Positions 16,584 through 26,519 of a stretch of DNA of 64,000 nucleotides are shown piece by piece; the first letter of the stretch is position 1, and each line of letters opens with the position of its first letter. The stretch lies in contig NZ_CP096258.1 in assembly GCF_023205015.1 (NCBI RefSeq), positions 744,001 through 808,000 of the forward strand. The letters run 5' to 3'. The position numbers and the translations under genes are program-made. The notes beneath the pieces are model-generated. The model was not told where the DNA came from. It made no database searches and saw only the letters and a program-made list of their open reading frames with translations. The stretch comes from Providencia rettgeri. Lineage in GTDB: Bacteria; Pseudomonadota; Gammaproteobacteria; Enterobacterales; Enterobacteriaceae.

Positions 16584-17564
16584 ATGACAAATGATGGTCT
16601 GAAACAAACGGTACCAGCGAGTTCACTCGCTAAAGAAGGCGCGAAAGGAAAGCCAGATAGGCTTTTGCAGATAGCGCAGTTGCCACAAGCAACCAGGGAT
16701 CGCATTGCCCACATCGATTTCACTTTATTGTTTAAGGGAGAAGCGGTGCGGGCGGATTTAGTCGATCGCTTCAGCATAGCTGCTGCACAAGCAACGAAAG
16801 ACTTCACAATGTACCGAGAGCTTGCACCAAGCAACATTGAGTATGACCAAAAGCTCAAGTTGCATAAACGTGGTGAAGCATTTGAACCCTTGTTCGACTA
16901 TGACGTTGTTCGAACACTGGCAACCATCAGCCAAGGGTACGGCGATGGCTTCAGTGGAAAGGTAAAACCGCCTCTGGCTTGTGAAGCGCCTTATCACCTT
17001 AACAAGCCGAGTTTATCGATAGTGGCGAAGGTCACCGAGGCCATTCACAAAGGCAAAGCCTTGAGCATCACTTATGTGTCGTTATCGAGCGGTGAAACAA
17101 CGCGTGAAATTGTACCGCATACGCTGGTGGACAATGGCCTGCGTTGGCATGTTCGTGGTTTTGACCGCAAGCATGGCCAAAGCGGAGCGCCAAATGGGTT
17201 CCGTGACTTTGTGCTTACCCGAATTAAAGCAGCGGTCGTGCTTGAGGATTCCATTCTGTCAGAGGCTGAACTTGAAACCCAAGACCGGCAATGGAATCGC
17301 TTTGTAGAGCTTGAGTTAGTACCGCACCCACGCATAGAGCACAGCGAAGCGATTGAGCTTGACTATGGCATGAAAGGTGGTGTTTTAAAGATTGAGATTA
17401 GAGCGGCAACGGCAGGTTATTTACTCAGACAATGGAATGTCGATTGCTCCAAAGCAGCTCAGCTAAAAACACCCGAATTTCATTTATGGTTAAAAAATTA
17501 TCAAACTTTATACGGTGTCGGTAACCTTGCGATTGCGCCTGGTTTCGATAGCGTCACAGCATAG
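16584..17564 (+). CDS. WYL-domain transcriptional regulator
   Basis: 326 residues. An N-terminal winged-helix-like region (about residues 40-105) is followed by a WYL domain (KALSITYVSLSSGETTREIVP, then GLRWHVRGFDR near residues 150-195) and a C-terminal extension (WCX-like). Proteins of this layout include defence-island repressors. It sits directly before the hsdM gene with an 8-base gap, so it may be co-transcribed and may control the island. In SXT elements a WYL gene at this place is the conserved left border of hotspot HS5. The start has a poor Shine-Dalgarno. Confidence 0.85.
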   Translation: MTNDGLKQTVPASSLAKEGAKGKPDRLLQIAQLPQATRDRIAHIDFTLLFKGEAVRADLVDRFSIAAAQATKDFTMYRELAPSNIEYDQKLKLHKRGEAFEPLFDYDVVRTLATISQGYGDGFSGKVKPPLACEAPYHLNKPSLSIVAKVTEAIHKGKALSITYVSLSSGETTREIVPHTLVDNGLRWHVRGFDRKHGQSGAPNGFRDFVLTRIKAAVVLEDSILSEAELETQDRQWNRFVELELVPHPRIEHSEAIELDYGMKGGVLKIEIRAATAGYLLRQWNVDCSKAAQLKTPEFHLWLKNYQTLYGVGNLAIAPGFDSVTA

Positions 17565-17572
17565 GGAAGAAC

Positions 17573-19288
17573 ATGAATAATTCAGAACAGCAGTTTTTAA
17601 AAGAACTCGATGTAAAGTTGTGGTCGGCAGCCGATCGGTTACGTAACAACCTCGATGCCGCTAACTATAAGCATGTCGTGCTAGGGATCATCTTTCTAAA
17701 GTATGTGTCAGACGCTTTTGAAGAGCGCCAACAAGAGTTACGTCAGTTGTTTACTCAGGACGATAGCGATGACAATATTTATTACATGCCTCGTGAAGAT
17801 TATGACTCTGACGAAGAATACAACGATGCGGTCAATGCAGAGTTAGAACTGCACGAATACTATCAAGAGAAAAACGTTTTCTGGATACCAAAAAGGGCAA
17901 GATGGAAATTTATAAAAAGTACTGCTTCTCTTCCGATCGGTAGTGTAATTGACAAAGATAGTCATGGAAATGAAATTAAATTGAGATCAATTTCATGGTT
18001 GATTGACAATGCACTGGATGAAATAGAGTCGCATCGGATAAATGATAAGCCAGCAAATCCAAAGTTAAAGGGAGTTTTACCTCGAATAAGTCGTTACGAA
18101 GTTGAAAATACGAATCTAACAGAGTTAATAAATAGATTCTCTGATACGAGTTTTAGTAATCCTGAGTTTAATGGAAAGAAGTTAAGCTTAAAAAGCAAAG
18201 ATATTCTTGGTCATGTATATGAATATTTTTTGGGGCAATTCGCGTTGGCTGAGGGAAAACAAGGTGGGCAGTATTACACACCTAAAAGTATTGTTACTCT
18301 AATTGTTGAATTGCTAGAGCCATATCAGGGGCGGGTTTATGATCCTGCAATGGGGTCGGGTGGATTTTTCGTTTCAAGTGAAAAATTTATTGAAGAACAC
18401 GCAAAAGAAAAAAAATACAACGCATCAGAACAAAAAAAACACATATCTGTTTATGGTCAAGAAAGCAATCCTACCACATGGAAGCTTGCGGCTATGAATA
18501 TGGCTATAAGAGGCATTGATTTTAATTTTGGGAATAAAAACGCTGATACTTTTCTAGATGATCAGCATCCAGATCTTAAAGCTGATTTCGTAATGGCAAA
18601 TCCTCCGTTTAACATGAAAGAATGGTGGAGTGAAAAGTTACAAGGAGATATAAGATGGATGTATGGAACACCTCCAAAAGGGAATGCTAATTATGGATGG
18701 CTTCAACATATTATCCATCACCTAAATTCTAATGGTAAGGCAGCAATCTTACTTTCAAATGGGTCTTTGACCGTAAATGCTAAAGACGAATATGAAATAA
18801 GGAAGTCCATCGTTGATAGTAATTTATTAGATTGTGTGATTGCTCTCCCGACACATTTATTCACTAACACGCAAATTGGTGCATGTATTTGGTGCTTTAG
18901 TAAAGCAAAAGACAAAAGACAAAACAGAGCGAAAAATGTGCTATTTATCAATGCTAAAAATTTAGGAACTCTTGAGACTAAAGTAATCAGATCTCTATCA
19001 AAGTCTGAAATAGAACAAATAGCGGATTGTTATAAAGACTGGGTTAGATCTGAAGGATACAAAGATCAGCCTGGGTTTTGTAGAAGTGTTGATATAAGTG
19101 AGATAGAAAGGCATAAATATGCCCTTGTACCAGGTCGATATGTGGGTTTTGACAGGAAAAATCTTGTATCGAAGGAAGCACAGATTGAAATGTTTAAGAA
19201 TATTCAAAAAGTAAGTAATAGGCTTAATGAAGTAGTTCTGGCGGCTGAAAAAACAAAACAAATAATGGAGAAAGTTTCAAATGGCTGA
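17573..19288 (+). CDS. hsdM: type I DNA methyltransferase subunit
   Basis: 571 residues; N6-adenine methyltransferase. N-terminal HsdM helical domain, then motif I DPAMGSGGF near residue 257 (S-adenosylmethionine binding) and motif IV NPPF near residue 343. The C-terminal end overlaps hsdS by 8 bases. The first ~100 codons have ICE-like composition, whereas the rest is distinctly AT-rich, as are hsdS, the HNH gene and the start of hsdR. This suggests a replaced central segment. It works with HsdS, and probably with HsdR or the HNH nuclease or both. Confidence 0.95.
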   Translation: MNNSEQQFLKELDVKLWSAADRLRNNLDAANYKHVVLGIIFLKYVSDAFEERQQELRQLFTQDDSDDNIYYMPREDYDSDEEYNDAVNAELELHEYYQEKNVFWIPKRARWKFIKSTASLPIGSVIDKDSHGNEIKLRSISWLIDNALDEIESHRINDKPANPKLKGVLPRISRYEVENTNLTELINRFSDTSFSNPEFNGKKLSLKSKDILGHVYEYFLGQFALAEGKQGGQYYTPKSIVTLIVELLEPYQGRVYDPAMGSGGFFVSSEKFIEEHAKEKKYNASEQKKHISVYGQESNPTTWKLAAMNMAIRGIDFNFGNKNADTFLDDQHPDLKADFVMANPPFNMKEWWSEKLQGDIRWMYGTPPKGNANYGWLQHIIHHLNSNGKAAILLSNGSLTVNAKDEYEIRKSIVDSNLLDCVIALPTHLFTNTQIGACIWCFSKAKDKRQNRAKNVLFINAKNLGTLETKVIRSLSKSEIEQIADCYKDWVRSEGYKDQPGFCRSVDISEIERHKYALVPGRYVGFDRKNLVSKEAQIEMFKNIQKVSNRLNEVVLAAEKTKQIMEKVSNG

Positions 19289-19985
19289 ACCATTTCTATT
19301 AAGTCATAAAGATTGGTTTCATGGAACTTTAGAGGCTTGTAAAAAAACTGGATTAATTCTTCAGGTTGAATCAGGTGGCACACCCAAAACAAATGAAGAT
19401 GATTATTGGGAAGGAGATATTCCATGGCTAACTCCCAAAGAAATTACTGACATGGATGGTGTTTACGTCAGTAAAACAGAGAGAAATATCACTACTTTAG
19501 GTCTTAAAAGTTCGGCAGCAAAACTATTGCCTGCAGGAACAGTAATGCTCAGTAAAAGAGCCCCTGTTGGTGCAGTTGCTGTCAACACTGTTCCTATGGC
19601 TACAAATCAAGGTTTTTTGAATTTTACATGTGGGCCACTTTTGAGGCCGCTTTATTTAGCATATTGGTTTCGCTTGAATAAGCCTTATCTTGACGCAGTT
19701 GCTAATGGTTCAACATATCCTGAACTCTATAAAAGTGATCTCTTTGAGTTTCACATATCAGTGCCTTCAGTAGATGTACAAGACAAAATATTGAAAGTAA
19801 TTAGCGCACTTCAGTTTTGTAAACTATCAGGGCATGCACTAGAACAATCCGCATTAGATATGCAGCAACTTAGCAATATAAAAGCAGAAAGTAACGAGTT
19901 AGAAAAGACAATAAATCAGGTGATGTTCCTACTATTTTCAGGGGAGCTTTCAATAGATGATCTTAGTAAAAGGCTCTCATTATGA
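19281..19985 (+). CDS. hsdS: half-length HsdS specificity subunit (single target-recognition domain)
   Basis: 234 residues against about 400 for ordinary HsdS. One target-recognition domain (VESGGTPKT...IPWLTPKEITD...YPELYKSDLFEFHISVP) is followed by one coiled-coil spacer. Half subunits of this sort act as dimers and read a symmetric bipartite site. The gene is not obviously truncated: it overlaps its neighbours on both sides (8 bases and 4 bases) and ends cleanly. Confidence 0.9.
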   Translation: MAEPFLLSHKDWFHGTLEACKKTGLILQVESGGTPKTNEDDYWEGDIPWLTPKEITDMDGVYVSKTERNITTLGLKSSAAKLLPAGTVMLSKRAPVGAVAVNTVPMATNQGFLNFTCGPLLRPLYLAYWFRLNKPYLDAVANGSTYPELYKSDLFEFHISVPSVDVQDKILKVISALQFCKLSGHALEQSALDMQQLSNIKAESNELEKTINQVMFLLFSGELSIDDLSKRLSL

Positions 19986-21136
19986 TTGGTTTGTGTCAAA
20001 AAGGTAGTTGCCGAAAGTTGATTGGTCATACTGGGAAGTGCGATCCTTGGCCGACTAACTGCTGGTCATTTCTGGAAGAAAAAGATAAGAAAAAACTTTC
20101 AAAAGCAGGCTACGCAACACCGCGAGGAGGAAAGAAGGGGGCTTATCAAAATCATGTTTATAGAAACAATAAAGTTATCATTCCTTTTGAAAAGATTAAT
20201 GTTATTGATACTTCAAACTATGAAGATGGGTACATCGTAAGGCTGTACCCTGATCAAGCTTTTATTTCTTCAGGTATTTTGAGTGAAATAAATTTGCCAG
20301 ATGGTGAGCCACTCGTAATCGGTGAAAATGCTTTTGTATTGTATCGCTCTCATCAATCTTTTGATGAGTTTCCACCGCTTGACGAATGGTCCGTTCGTCA
20401 CTTGGAGGATAAGAATGGAAATATCGTTGAAAAAAGAAGTTCAGAAGTATTAGACAAAGGGCATTATATTCTTCGCCTTCCAAAAGTTGGTGGAGGCAAG
20501 AAAATTATAAAAAATGAAGTTATCGAAGGGCCACCGCAGGGGATTTTTGCTCCTGAATATGCTAACAAGGAAACTAATTTTCTATCACAAGCATCTTTAG
20601 CATGGCAAATTATACATACATCGTCTAGCCCATATACAGCATCACAAGCATTACATCTGAAATTAATTCTAGATGAGTGCTCACTTAGTGATGGGGTTCA
20701 CTATAACTATCTTGGGATGATGAAAGGAAATATTACAACTTGCCCACTATGCCTCAAAAGAATTTCATATGATGAGCTTCATAGTCATATAAACCTTGAG
20801 AATGAAGAATCTCTTTTAAACTCTGGCCTAATAGTAGATGGAACCAATCGTTCTACTACAGTAAATCTATTTCATATGATTCCACTTGAATATGAACGGT
20901 TGCATCATAATCACTTCTACGTTTCTTGGGGGCATGCAACTTGTAATACCAAGCTTGGGCAGCGAAGATGTTATTCGCTTGCTGAAGTAAAGGAAATGGA
21001 TATAAAAGTAGCTAAGTTAATTGGTGATAGCATTGAAACTTTTGGGTGGATTAGTGATGACGACAAGATGATTAGATCCCCGAATGGAGCTGTTTGGATC
21101 AGAATCTCTGAAGAGCTGTATATAGAGAGGGATTAA
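19982..21136 (+). CDS. HNH-type nuclease, possibly BstXI-like restriction endonuclease
   Basis: 384 residues. The C-terminal third has a zinc pair CPLC near residue 257, then an HNH-like block FHMIPLEYERLHHNHF...HATCN (about residues 300-330). The N-terminal part has another Cys/His cluster (CQKGSCRKLIGHTGKC) of a kind seen in SRA/EVE-like or zinc-binding DNA readers. BstXI is a nuclease of similar length encoded with M and S subunits and reading a symmetric interrupted site, which fits the half HsdS next door. The link to BstXI is from memory and is not proved. Confidence 0.65.
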   Translation: MIGLCQKGSCRKLIGHTGKCDPWPTNCWSFLEEKDKKKLSKAGYATPRGGKKGAYQNHVYRNNKVIIPFEKINVIDTSNYEDGYIVRLYPDQAFISSGILSEINLPDGEPLVIGENAFVLYRSHQSFDEFPPLDEWSVRHLEDKNGNIVEKRSSEVLDKGHYILRLPKVGGGKKIIKNEVIEGPPQGIFAPEYANKETNFLSQASLAWQIIHTSSSPYTASQALHLKLILDECSLSDGVHYNYLGMMKGNITTCPLCLKRISYDELHSHINLENEESLLNSGLIVDGTNRSTTVNLFHMIPLEYERLHHNHFYVSWGHATCNTKLGQRRCYSLAEVKEMDIKVAKLIGDSIETFGWISDDDKMIRSPNGAVWIRISEELYIERD

Positions 21137-21140
21137 AGTT

Positions 21141-24100
21141 ATGAATGAAGAAAATCTAGAGAGCCTTTGTTTAGGTTGGTTTAGGGAAAATCATTGGGAT
21201 ATTCTTCATGGGCCTGATATTGGTCCAGATGGCAACAATCCTCTGAGAAAAAATTACTCTGACGTTATCTTAGAAACTTACTTAAAATTAGCATTTGAAA
21301 AAATCAATAACCATATTCCTGTTGTTCAAATAGATATCTGCTATGAACAGTTTAAAGCCATTATATTAAAACCTGATTTTTTTGATTTAGTTACAAGTAA
21401 CCGTTCTTTTCATCGTTTCTTGTTGCAAGGAGTTCCTGTTGTATATAAGGGAGCCGATGGTGAATCGATACAGGATCATGTTTTTATTATCGACTTCGAT
21501 AACTTGAACAATAATCTATTTACTGTCGTCAATCAGTTCACGATTACTGGCACCAAACAGCCACGTCGGCCTGATGTCATTTGTTTTATCAACGGCTTAC
21601 CGATTGCTGTTCTTGAGTTGAAAAGCCCAAGCGATGAAAATGCCGATATTTGGGATGCCTTTAATCAACTGCAAACCTATAAAGATGAAGTCTCAGACCT
21701 TTTTATCTTCAATGAGGCGCTAGTAGTCAGTGATGGTTACACCGCTCGGGTCGGCTCTCTAACTGCTAACCAAGAGCGTTTTATGCCTTGGCGCACTATT
21801 AATAATGAAAACGATAAACCTTTACTGGAGTGGCAGCTAGAAACCATGGTTCGCGGTTTTTTTGATCGTGAGTTGCTGCTGGATTACATACGATTTTTTG
21901 TATTGTTTGAAACAGACGGTGAGACGATCATTAAAAAGATTGCTGGTTATCACCAGTTTCATGCTGTGCGAGAAGCGGTAAAGACGACAGTCATTGCGGC
22001 TCAGCAAATTGATGGCGTAACAGAGAAGCGGGCAACCTATGCCGATGAGGTAGTACCTGGTAGTAAAAAAGCAGGTGTGGTTTGGCACACTCAAGGCAGC
22101 GGCAAAAGTATTTCAATGTGTTGTTATGCCGGTATGTTGCTTCAACAAAAGGCTATGAATAACCCAACGCTGATTGTTGTTACCGACCGCAATGATCTAG
22201 ATGGTCAGCTCTATGCCACGTTCTGCAACGCAGTTGAGCTCTTGAAGCAAACGCCTGTTCAAGCATCTGACCGAGATGCGCTAAGACAGTTGTTAGCTGA
22301 AAGAGAGTCTGGCGGCATCATTTTTACCACAGTGCAAAAGTTTGCCCTGCTTGACGACGAGAAGCATCATCCAATACTCAATGAGCGTCACAATATAGTT
22401 GTTATCTCAGACGAAGCACACCGCAGCCAATATGGCCTGAAAGCCACCTTAAGTGCAGATGGTCAATATAAGTTTGGTTACGCCAAGCATATGCGCGATG
22501 CGCTACCGTCTGCTTCCTTTATTGGTTTTACTGGTACACCCATTTCACAAGAAGACAAAGACACTCGCGCTGTATTTGGTGGCTATGTGTCCATCTACGA
22601 CATTCAAGATGCAGTAGATGATGGCGCAACCGTTCCTATTTATTATGAGTCACGCTTGGCAAAGCTTGATTTGAACCATGCTGAAATCGCTGAGTTGTCC
22701 GATCAAGTTGATGAAGTGGTAGAGGACGAAGAGGACGTCAGCAACCGTGAAAAAACTAAGGGGGAATGGAGCCGTCTTGAAAAGCTTGTTGGTGCGACTC
22801 CTAGATTAAGCCAAGTTGCAGCTGACTTGATCGAGCACTTTGAGACACGCAATGCCACTATGGATGGTAAAGCCATGATAGTGGCTATGAGCCGTGATAT
22901 CTGTGCGCATCTCTACAATGAGATTATTGCACTGCGCCCAGAATGGCATTCGGATGATCCTGAAAAAGGGGCGATTAAGATTGTGATGACAGGGTCAGCT
23001 TCGGACAAGCCACTTTTGCAACCCCATATTTATAACAAAAAAACCAAAAAACGCTTAGAAAAGCGCTTTAAAGATATGAATGATCCTCTGAAGTTGGTCA
23101 TTGTCAGGGACATGTGGTTAACGGGGTTTGATGCGCCTTGTTGTAACACTATGTACGTGGATAAACCGATGAAAGGCCATAACCTGATGCAGGCCATTGC
23201 GCGGGTTAACCGCGTATTTAAAAACAAGCCAGGCGGTTTAGTTGTTGACTACATTGGTATTGCTAACGAGCTTAAGCAAGCATTGAAAACCTATACAGAC
23301 TCTAAAGGTAAAGGCGAGCCAACACTCAATGCAGAAGAAGCGTTTTCCATTCTTTTAGAAAAAATTGATGCTATCCGTGGCATGTTTGGTAAAACACCAA
23401 AATCCGATGGTTTGGACATATCGGGGTATGAAACTCAAGCGCACAAACTATTGGTGCCTGCCGCTAACTATGTACTTGGCTTAGAGGATGGCAAAAAGCG
23501 TTTCTTAGACTTAGTGTTGGCGGCAACAAAATCATACTCACTATGCAGTACCTTGGATGAGGCTAAAGAGTTAAGGAAAGAAATCGCCTTTTACTCAGCC
23601 ATTAAGGCCGCCATCAGCAAATTTACCAGCGTAGATAGAAAGCGCACTCAGGAAGAAAAGAACTCGGCACTGAAACAGATCCTAGATAACGCAGTGATCG
23701 CCGAAGGCGTTGCTGACGTGTTCGCACTTTGTGGCTTGGACAAGCCCAATATTGGTTTGCTATCGGATGAGTTTTTAGAAGACGTGCGACAGATGCCGGA
23801 GCGCAACTTGGCCGTTGAATTACTTGAAAAACTACTCAAGGATGACATTAAAGCGAAAACACGTAATAACGTTGTGCAAGAGAAGAAATACGCAGACCGC
23901 TTGCAAGAAACGCTTAGAAAGTACAATAACCGCGCCATTGAAACAGCTCAGGTCATTGAAGAACTTATTCAAATGGCCAAAGAGTTTCAGGAAGAAATGA
24001 TGCGCGAGGCTGAACTGGGGTTAAATCCAGATGAAATCGCGTTTTATGATGCTCTAGCCAACAACGAAAGTGCAGTACGTGAACTTGGTGATGAGATCCT

Positions 24101-24305
24101 TAAAAAGATTGCCGTCGAAATCACAGACAAACTCAGAAAATCGACCACGGTTGATTGGCAAGTTCGTGACAGTGTTCGAGCTAAATTAAAAATACTCGTG
24201 CGCCGCACTTTACAGCGTTACAAATATCCACCTGACAAAGCCGCTGAAGCTGTAGAGCTTATTTTGAAGCAGGCTGAGACATTGTCGAATTCATGGACGA
24301 AATAA
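21141..24305 (+). CDS. hsdR: type I restriction enzyme R subunit
   Basis: 1054 residues. N-terminal PD-(D/E)xK nuclease (PDVICF...AVLELKSP near residues 145-165), then a superfamily 2 translocase with Walker A TQGSGKS near residue 316, DEAH near residue 423, FIGFTGTP and QAIARVNR motifs, and a C-terminal helical assembly region. It cuts unmodified DNA after translocation. It follows the HNH gene by 4 bases. Codons 1-130 are AT-rich like the genes before it, and the rest is not, indicating a recombination boundary near 21,530. Confidence 0.95.
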   Translation: MNEENLESLCLGWFRENHWDILHGPDIGPDGNNPLRKNYSDVILETYLKLAFEKINNHIPVVQIDICYEQFKAIILKPDFFDLVTSNRSFHRFLLQGVPVVYKGADGESIQDHVFIIDFDNLNNNLFTVVNQFTITGTKQPRRPDVICFINGLPIAVLELKSPSDENADIWDAFNQLQTYKDEVSDLFIFNEALVVSDGYTARVGSLTANQERFMPWRTINNENDKPLLEWQLETMVRGFFDRELLLDYIRFFVLFETDGETIIKKIAGYHQFHAVREAVKTTVIAAQQIDGVTEKRATYADEVVPGSKKAGVVWHTQGSGKSISMCCYAGMLLQQKAMNNPTLIVVTDRNDLDGQLYATFCNAVELLKQTPVQASDRDALRQLLAERESGGIIFTTVQKFALLDDEKHHPILNERHNIVVISDEAHRSQYGLKATLSADGQYKFGYAKHMRDALPSASFIGFTGTPISQEDKDTRAVFGGYVSIYDIQDAVDDGATVPIYYESRLAKLDLNHAEIAELSDQVDEVVEDEEDVSNREKTKGEWSRLEKLVGATPRLSQVAADLIEHFETRNATMDGKAMIVAMSRDICAHLYNEIIALRPEWHSDDPEKGAIKIVMTGSASDKPLLQPHIYNKKTKKRLEKRFKDMNDPLKLVIVRDMWLTGFDAPCCNTMYVDKPMKGHNLMQAIARVNRVFKNKPGGLVVDYIGIANELKQALKTYTDSKGKGEPTLNAEEAFSILLEKIDAIRGMFGKTPKSDGLDISGYETQAHKLLVPAANYVLGLEDGKKRFLDLVLAATKSYSLCSTLDEAKELRKEIAFYSAIKAAISKFTSVDRKRTQEEKNSALKQILDNAVIAEGVADVFALCGLDKPNIGLLSDEFLEDVRQMPERNLAVELLEKLLKDDIKAKTRNNVVQEKKYADRLQETLRKYNNRAIETAQVIEELIQMAKEFQEEMMREAELGLNPDEIAFYDALANNESAVRELGDEILKKIAVEITDKLRKSTTVDWQVRDSVRAKLKILVRRTLQRYKYPPDKAAEAVELILKQAETLSNSWTK

Positions 24306-24320
24306 AGGGTGCTTTTATAG

Positions 24321-26519
24321 ATGACAACAAATAAATCTAATTCATTCTGGTTTGTGGGTGCATCCTACGGCAAAGGTAGTGAAGACCAAACGGAGCGTTT
24401 TCTCAACGATGGCGTTTGGCAAAATGGCTATGAAGATAAATATCTCGATGTAGTCCGCAGTATGCAGCCGGGCGACAAGATTGCCATTAAATCGTCATAT
24501 ACAAGAAAGCGAGAGCTCCCTTTTGATACTAAAGGCCAGACTGTTTCAGTAATGGGGATCAAAGCTATTGGTGTGATTACCCGTAATCATGGCGATGGCC
24601 GGTTTGTCGATGTTGAATGGCAACCACGCTTTGAGCCTGTTAATGAATGGTATTTCTATACCAATCGCAGCACTATTTGGCGCGTTTCTCCCGATGATTG
24701 GATGACAGAGGGGCTTATTGACTTCACTTTCAATAATAAACCCCAGGATATAGATCGTTTTCGCAATGCTCCCTATTGGAAGGAGCGCTTTGGTGATACC
24801 CCTGTCGATAAACAGCGTTTTAAATGGACCCAATTTTACGAAGAGTTTGCCGACAAGCTATTAACTTACAAGGATGATCGTGCTTCTTTAATGGCAGCCA
24901 TCCACGATTTACCGAACAAAATTGAAAGCATTTCTGTCCTTCAAGATCAGCCTAAGGAAGGCACAAAAGATTTGCTAAGTGATATTTGCCCGTTTACCGT
25001 CTTCGGCCTGTTTAACCGGGGCATTACCGATGCTAACCGAATAGCCATCGCAAGCGAGCTTGCTGCTTTTTTGAAAGTTGAAACGCCTGTTCCTAATTCC
25101 TTTGAAGGTATCCCTGTTGTTAATAATCAGCGCTCTTGGTTTTTTGGATACAAATACCGACGGGGTGAACATGACATTGATACACTATGGAACCTTTTTG
25201 AGGCCGCCATAGAACACGCTAATAACTCAGAAACTGATACCGCAGAGGCACTTTACGATGCTTATGAAACTGCGACTAAATGCTGGGGAACCGGCTGGAA
25301 CCTCTCAATGGGGCTGTATTGGATTAGACCATGGAAGTATCTGACACTTGATGGCCAATCACAGGCATACATCACTAAAAAGCTGGGTTTAGAAATAGGC
25401 AAGAATGGCGAAAAAGGTCGCTGTAGCTCAAGAGATTACTTCGGTCTGATTGATGATCTAGAAACACGATTTCAAGAGGACGCCTACCCCGTACACTCTT
25501 TTCCAGAACTGTCGCTTTCGGCCTGGCTATTTAAGGATACCGACACATCCGCTCATCCGAATGCTACTGACCTTGATGACGAGGAGCTATCGGCAGAAGA
25601 AGACGAAGTTGCTGTTCAGACTGCGCCTATTGAACCTTATACAATTGACGACATCATTGCCGATGGTTGTTTTCTTGAAAGAGAAAGCATCGCAAAAATA
25701 ATTACTCAGCTTAGACATAAGAAAAACCTTATTCTCCAAGGCCCTCCGGGAACTGGTAAGACATGGCTCGCAAAGAAACTTGCATATGCGTTAATGGGCC
25801 AAAAGGACGAAAACTCTCTACGCGCTGTTCAGTTCCACCCCAATCTATCATATGAAGATTTTGTGCGTGGTTGGAGGCCATCAGGCGAAGGAAAATTAAC
25901 TCTCGTTGATGGTCCATTTCTGGAAATGATTAATGAAGCCAAAAAAGATGCGAGCAGCAAACACGTAGTCGTTATCGAAGAAATTAACCGAGGAAACCCT
26001 GCTCAGATTTTTGGCGAAATGCTCACATTGTTAGAGGCTGACAAGCGCACGCCAAGTGAAGCTTTGGAGCTTAGTTATCGTCGAGCTGAAGGCGAAAGAA
26101 TTCATATTCCCGCTAACCTTTATGTTATTGGCACTATGAATATTGCCGACCGCTCATTAGCACTTGTTGACCTTGCTCTACGTCGCCGATTCGCATTTTT
26201 TGATCTTAAGCCAACGCTCGGTGAGGCATGGCGCAATTGGGTTCATAGTAAGGCTGGTATTGATAACGATTTTTTGCAGTTAATTGAACAGCGCATAGTC
26301 TCACTAAATAACGAGATTTCAAAAGAACGCAACTTGGGCCCTCAGTTTAAAATCGGCCACAGTTATGTAACACCACCGTTAAATACAAAGATTGAAGATG
26401 CTGCAGCATGGTTTCAAGGTGTCGTAGAAACTGAAATTGGACCGCTTCTTGAAGAATACTGGTTTGACGATATAGAACGCGCTATCAAATCCAAAGACGC
26501 TTTGGTTGAAGGCATCTAA
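24321..26519 (+). CDS. mcrB: McrB-like GTPase of a type IV restriction system
   Basis: 732 residues. The N-terminal ~160 residues look like an EVE/PUA-type modified-base reader (FWFVGASYGKGSEDQTERFL...GDKIAIK). A middle region of unknown role follows, then an AAA+ motor with Walker A GPPGTGKT near residue 475, Walker B VVIEEINRGN near residue 552, and the McrB-type signature MNIADRS near residue 606. It should recognise modified phage DNA and, with McrC, cleave it. It overlaps mcrC by one base. Confidence 0.92.
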   Translation: MTTNKSNSFWFVGASYGKGSEDQTERFLNDGVWQNGYEDKYLDVVRSMQPGDKIAIKSSYTRKRELPFDTKGQTVSVMGIKAIGVITRNHGDGRFVDVEWQPRFEPVNEWYFYTNRSTIWRVSPDDWMTEGLIDFTFNNKPQDIDRFRNAPYWKERFGDTPVDKQRFKWTQFYEEFADKLLTYKDDRASLMAAIHDLPNKIESISVLQDQPKEGTKDLLSDICPFTVFGLFNRGITDANRIAIASELAAFLKVETPVPNSFEGIPVVNNQRSWFFGYKYRRGEHDIDTLWNLFEAAIEHANNSETDTAEALYDAYETATKCWGTGWNLSMGLYWIRPWKYLTLDGQSQAYITKKLGLEIGKNGEKGRCSSRDYFGLIDDLETRFQEDAYPVHSFPELSLSAWLFKDTDTSAHPNATDLDDEELSAEEDEVAVQTAPIEPYTIDDIIADGCFLERESIAKIITQLRHKKNLILQGPPGTGKTWLAKKLAYALMGQKDENSLRAVQFHPNLSYEDFVRGWRPSGEGKLTLVDGPFLEMINEAKKDASSKHVVVIEEINRGNPAQIFGEMLTLLEADKRTPSEALELSYRRAEGERIHIPANLYVIGTMNIADRSLALVDLALRRRFAFFDLKPTLGEAWRNWVHSKAGIDNDFLQLIEQRIVSLNNEISKERNLGPQFKIGHSYVTPPLNTKIEDAAAWFQGVVETEIGPLLEEYWFDDIERAIKSKDALVEGI

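Noticed and set aside
19281..19985. hsdS as a truncated pseudogene
   Set aside because: Both ends overlap intact neighbours and one full target-recognition domain with its spacer is present; half-size HsdS proteins are a known functional class.
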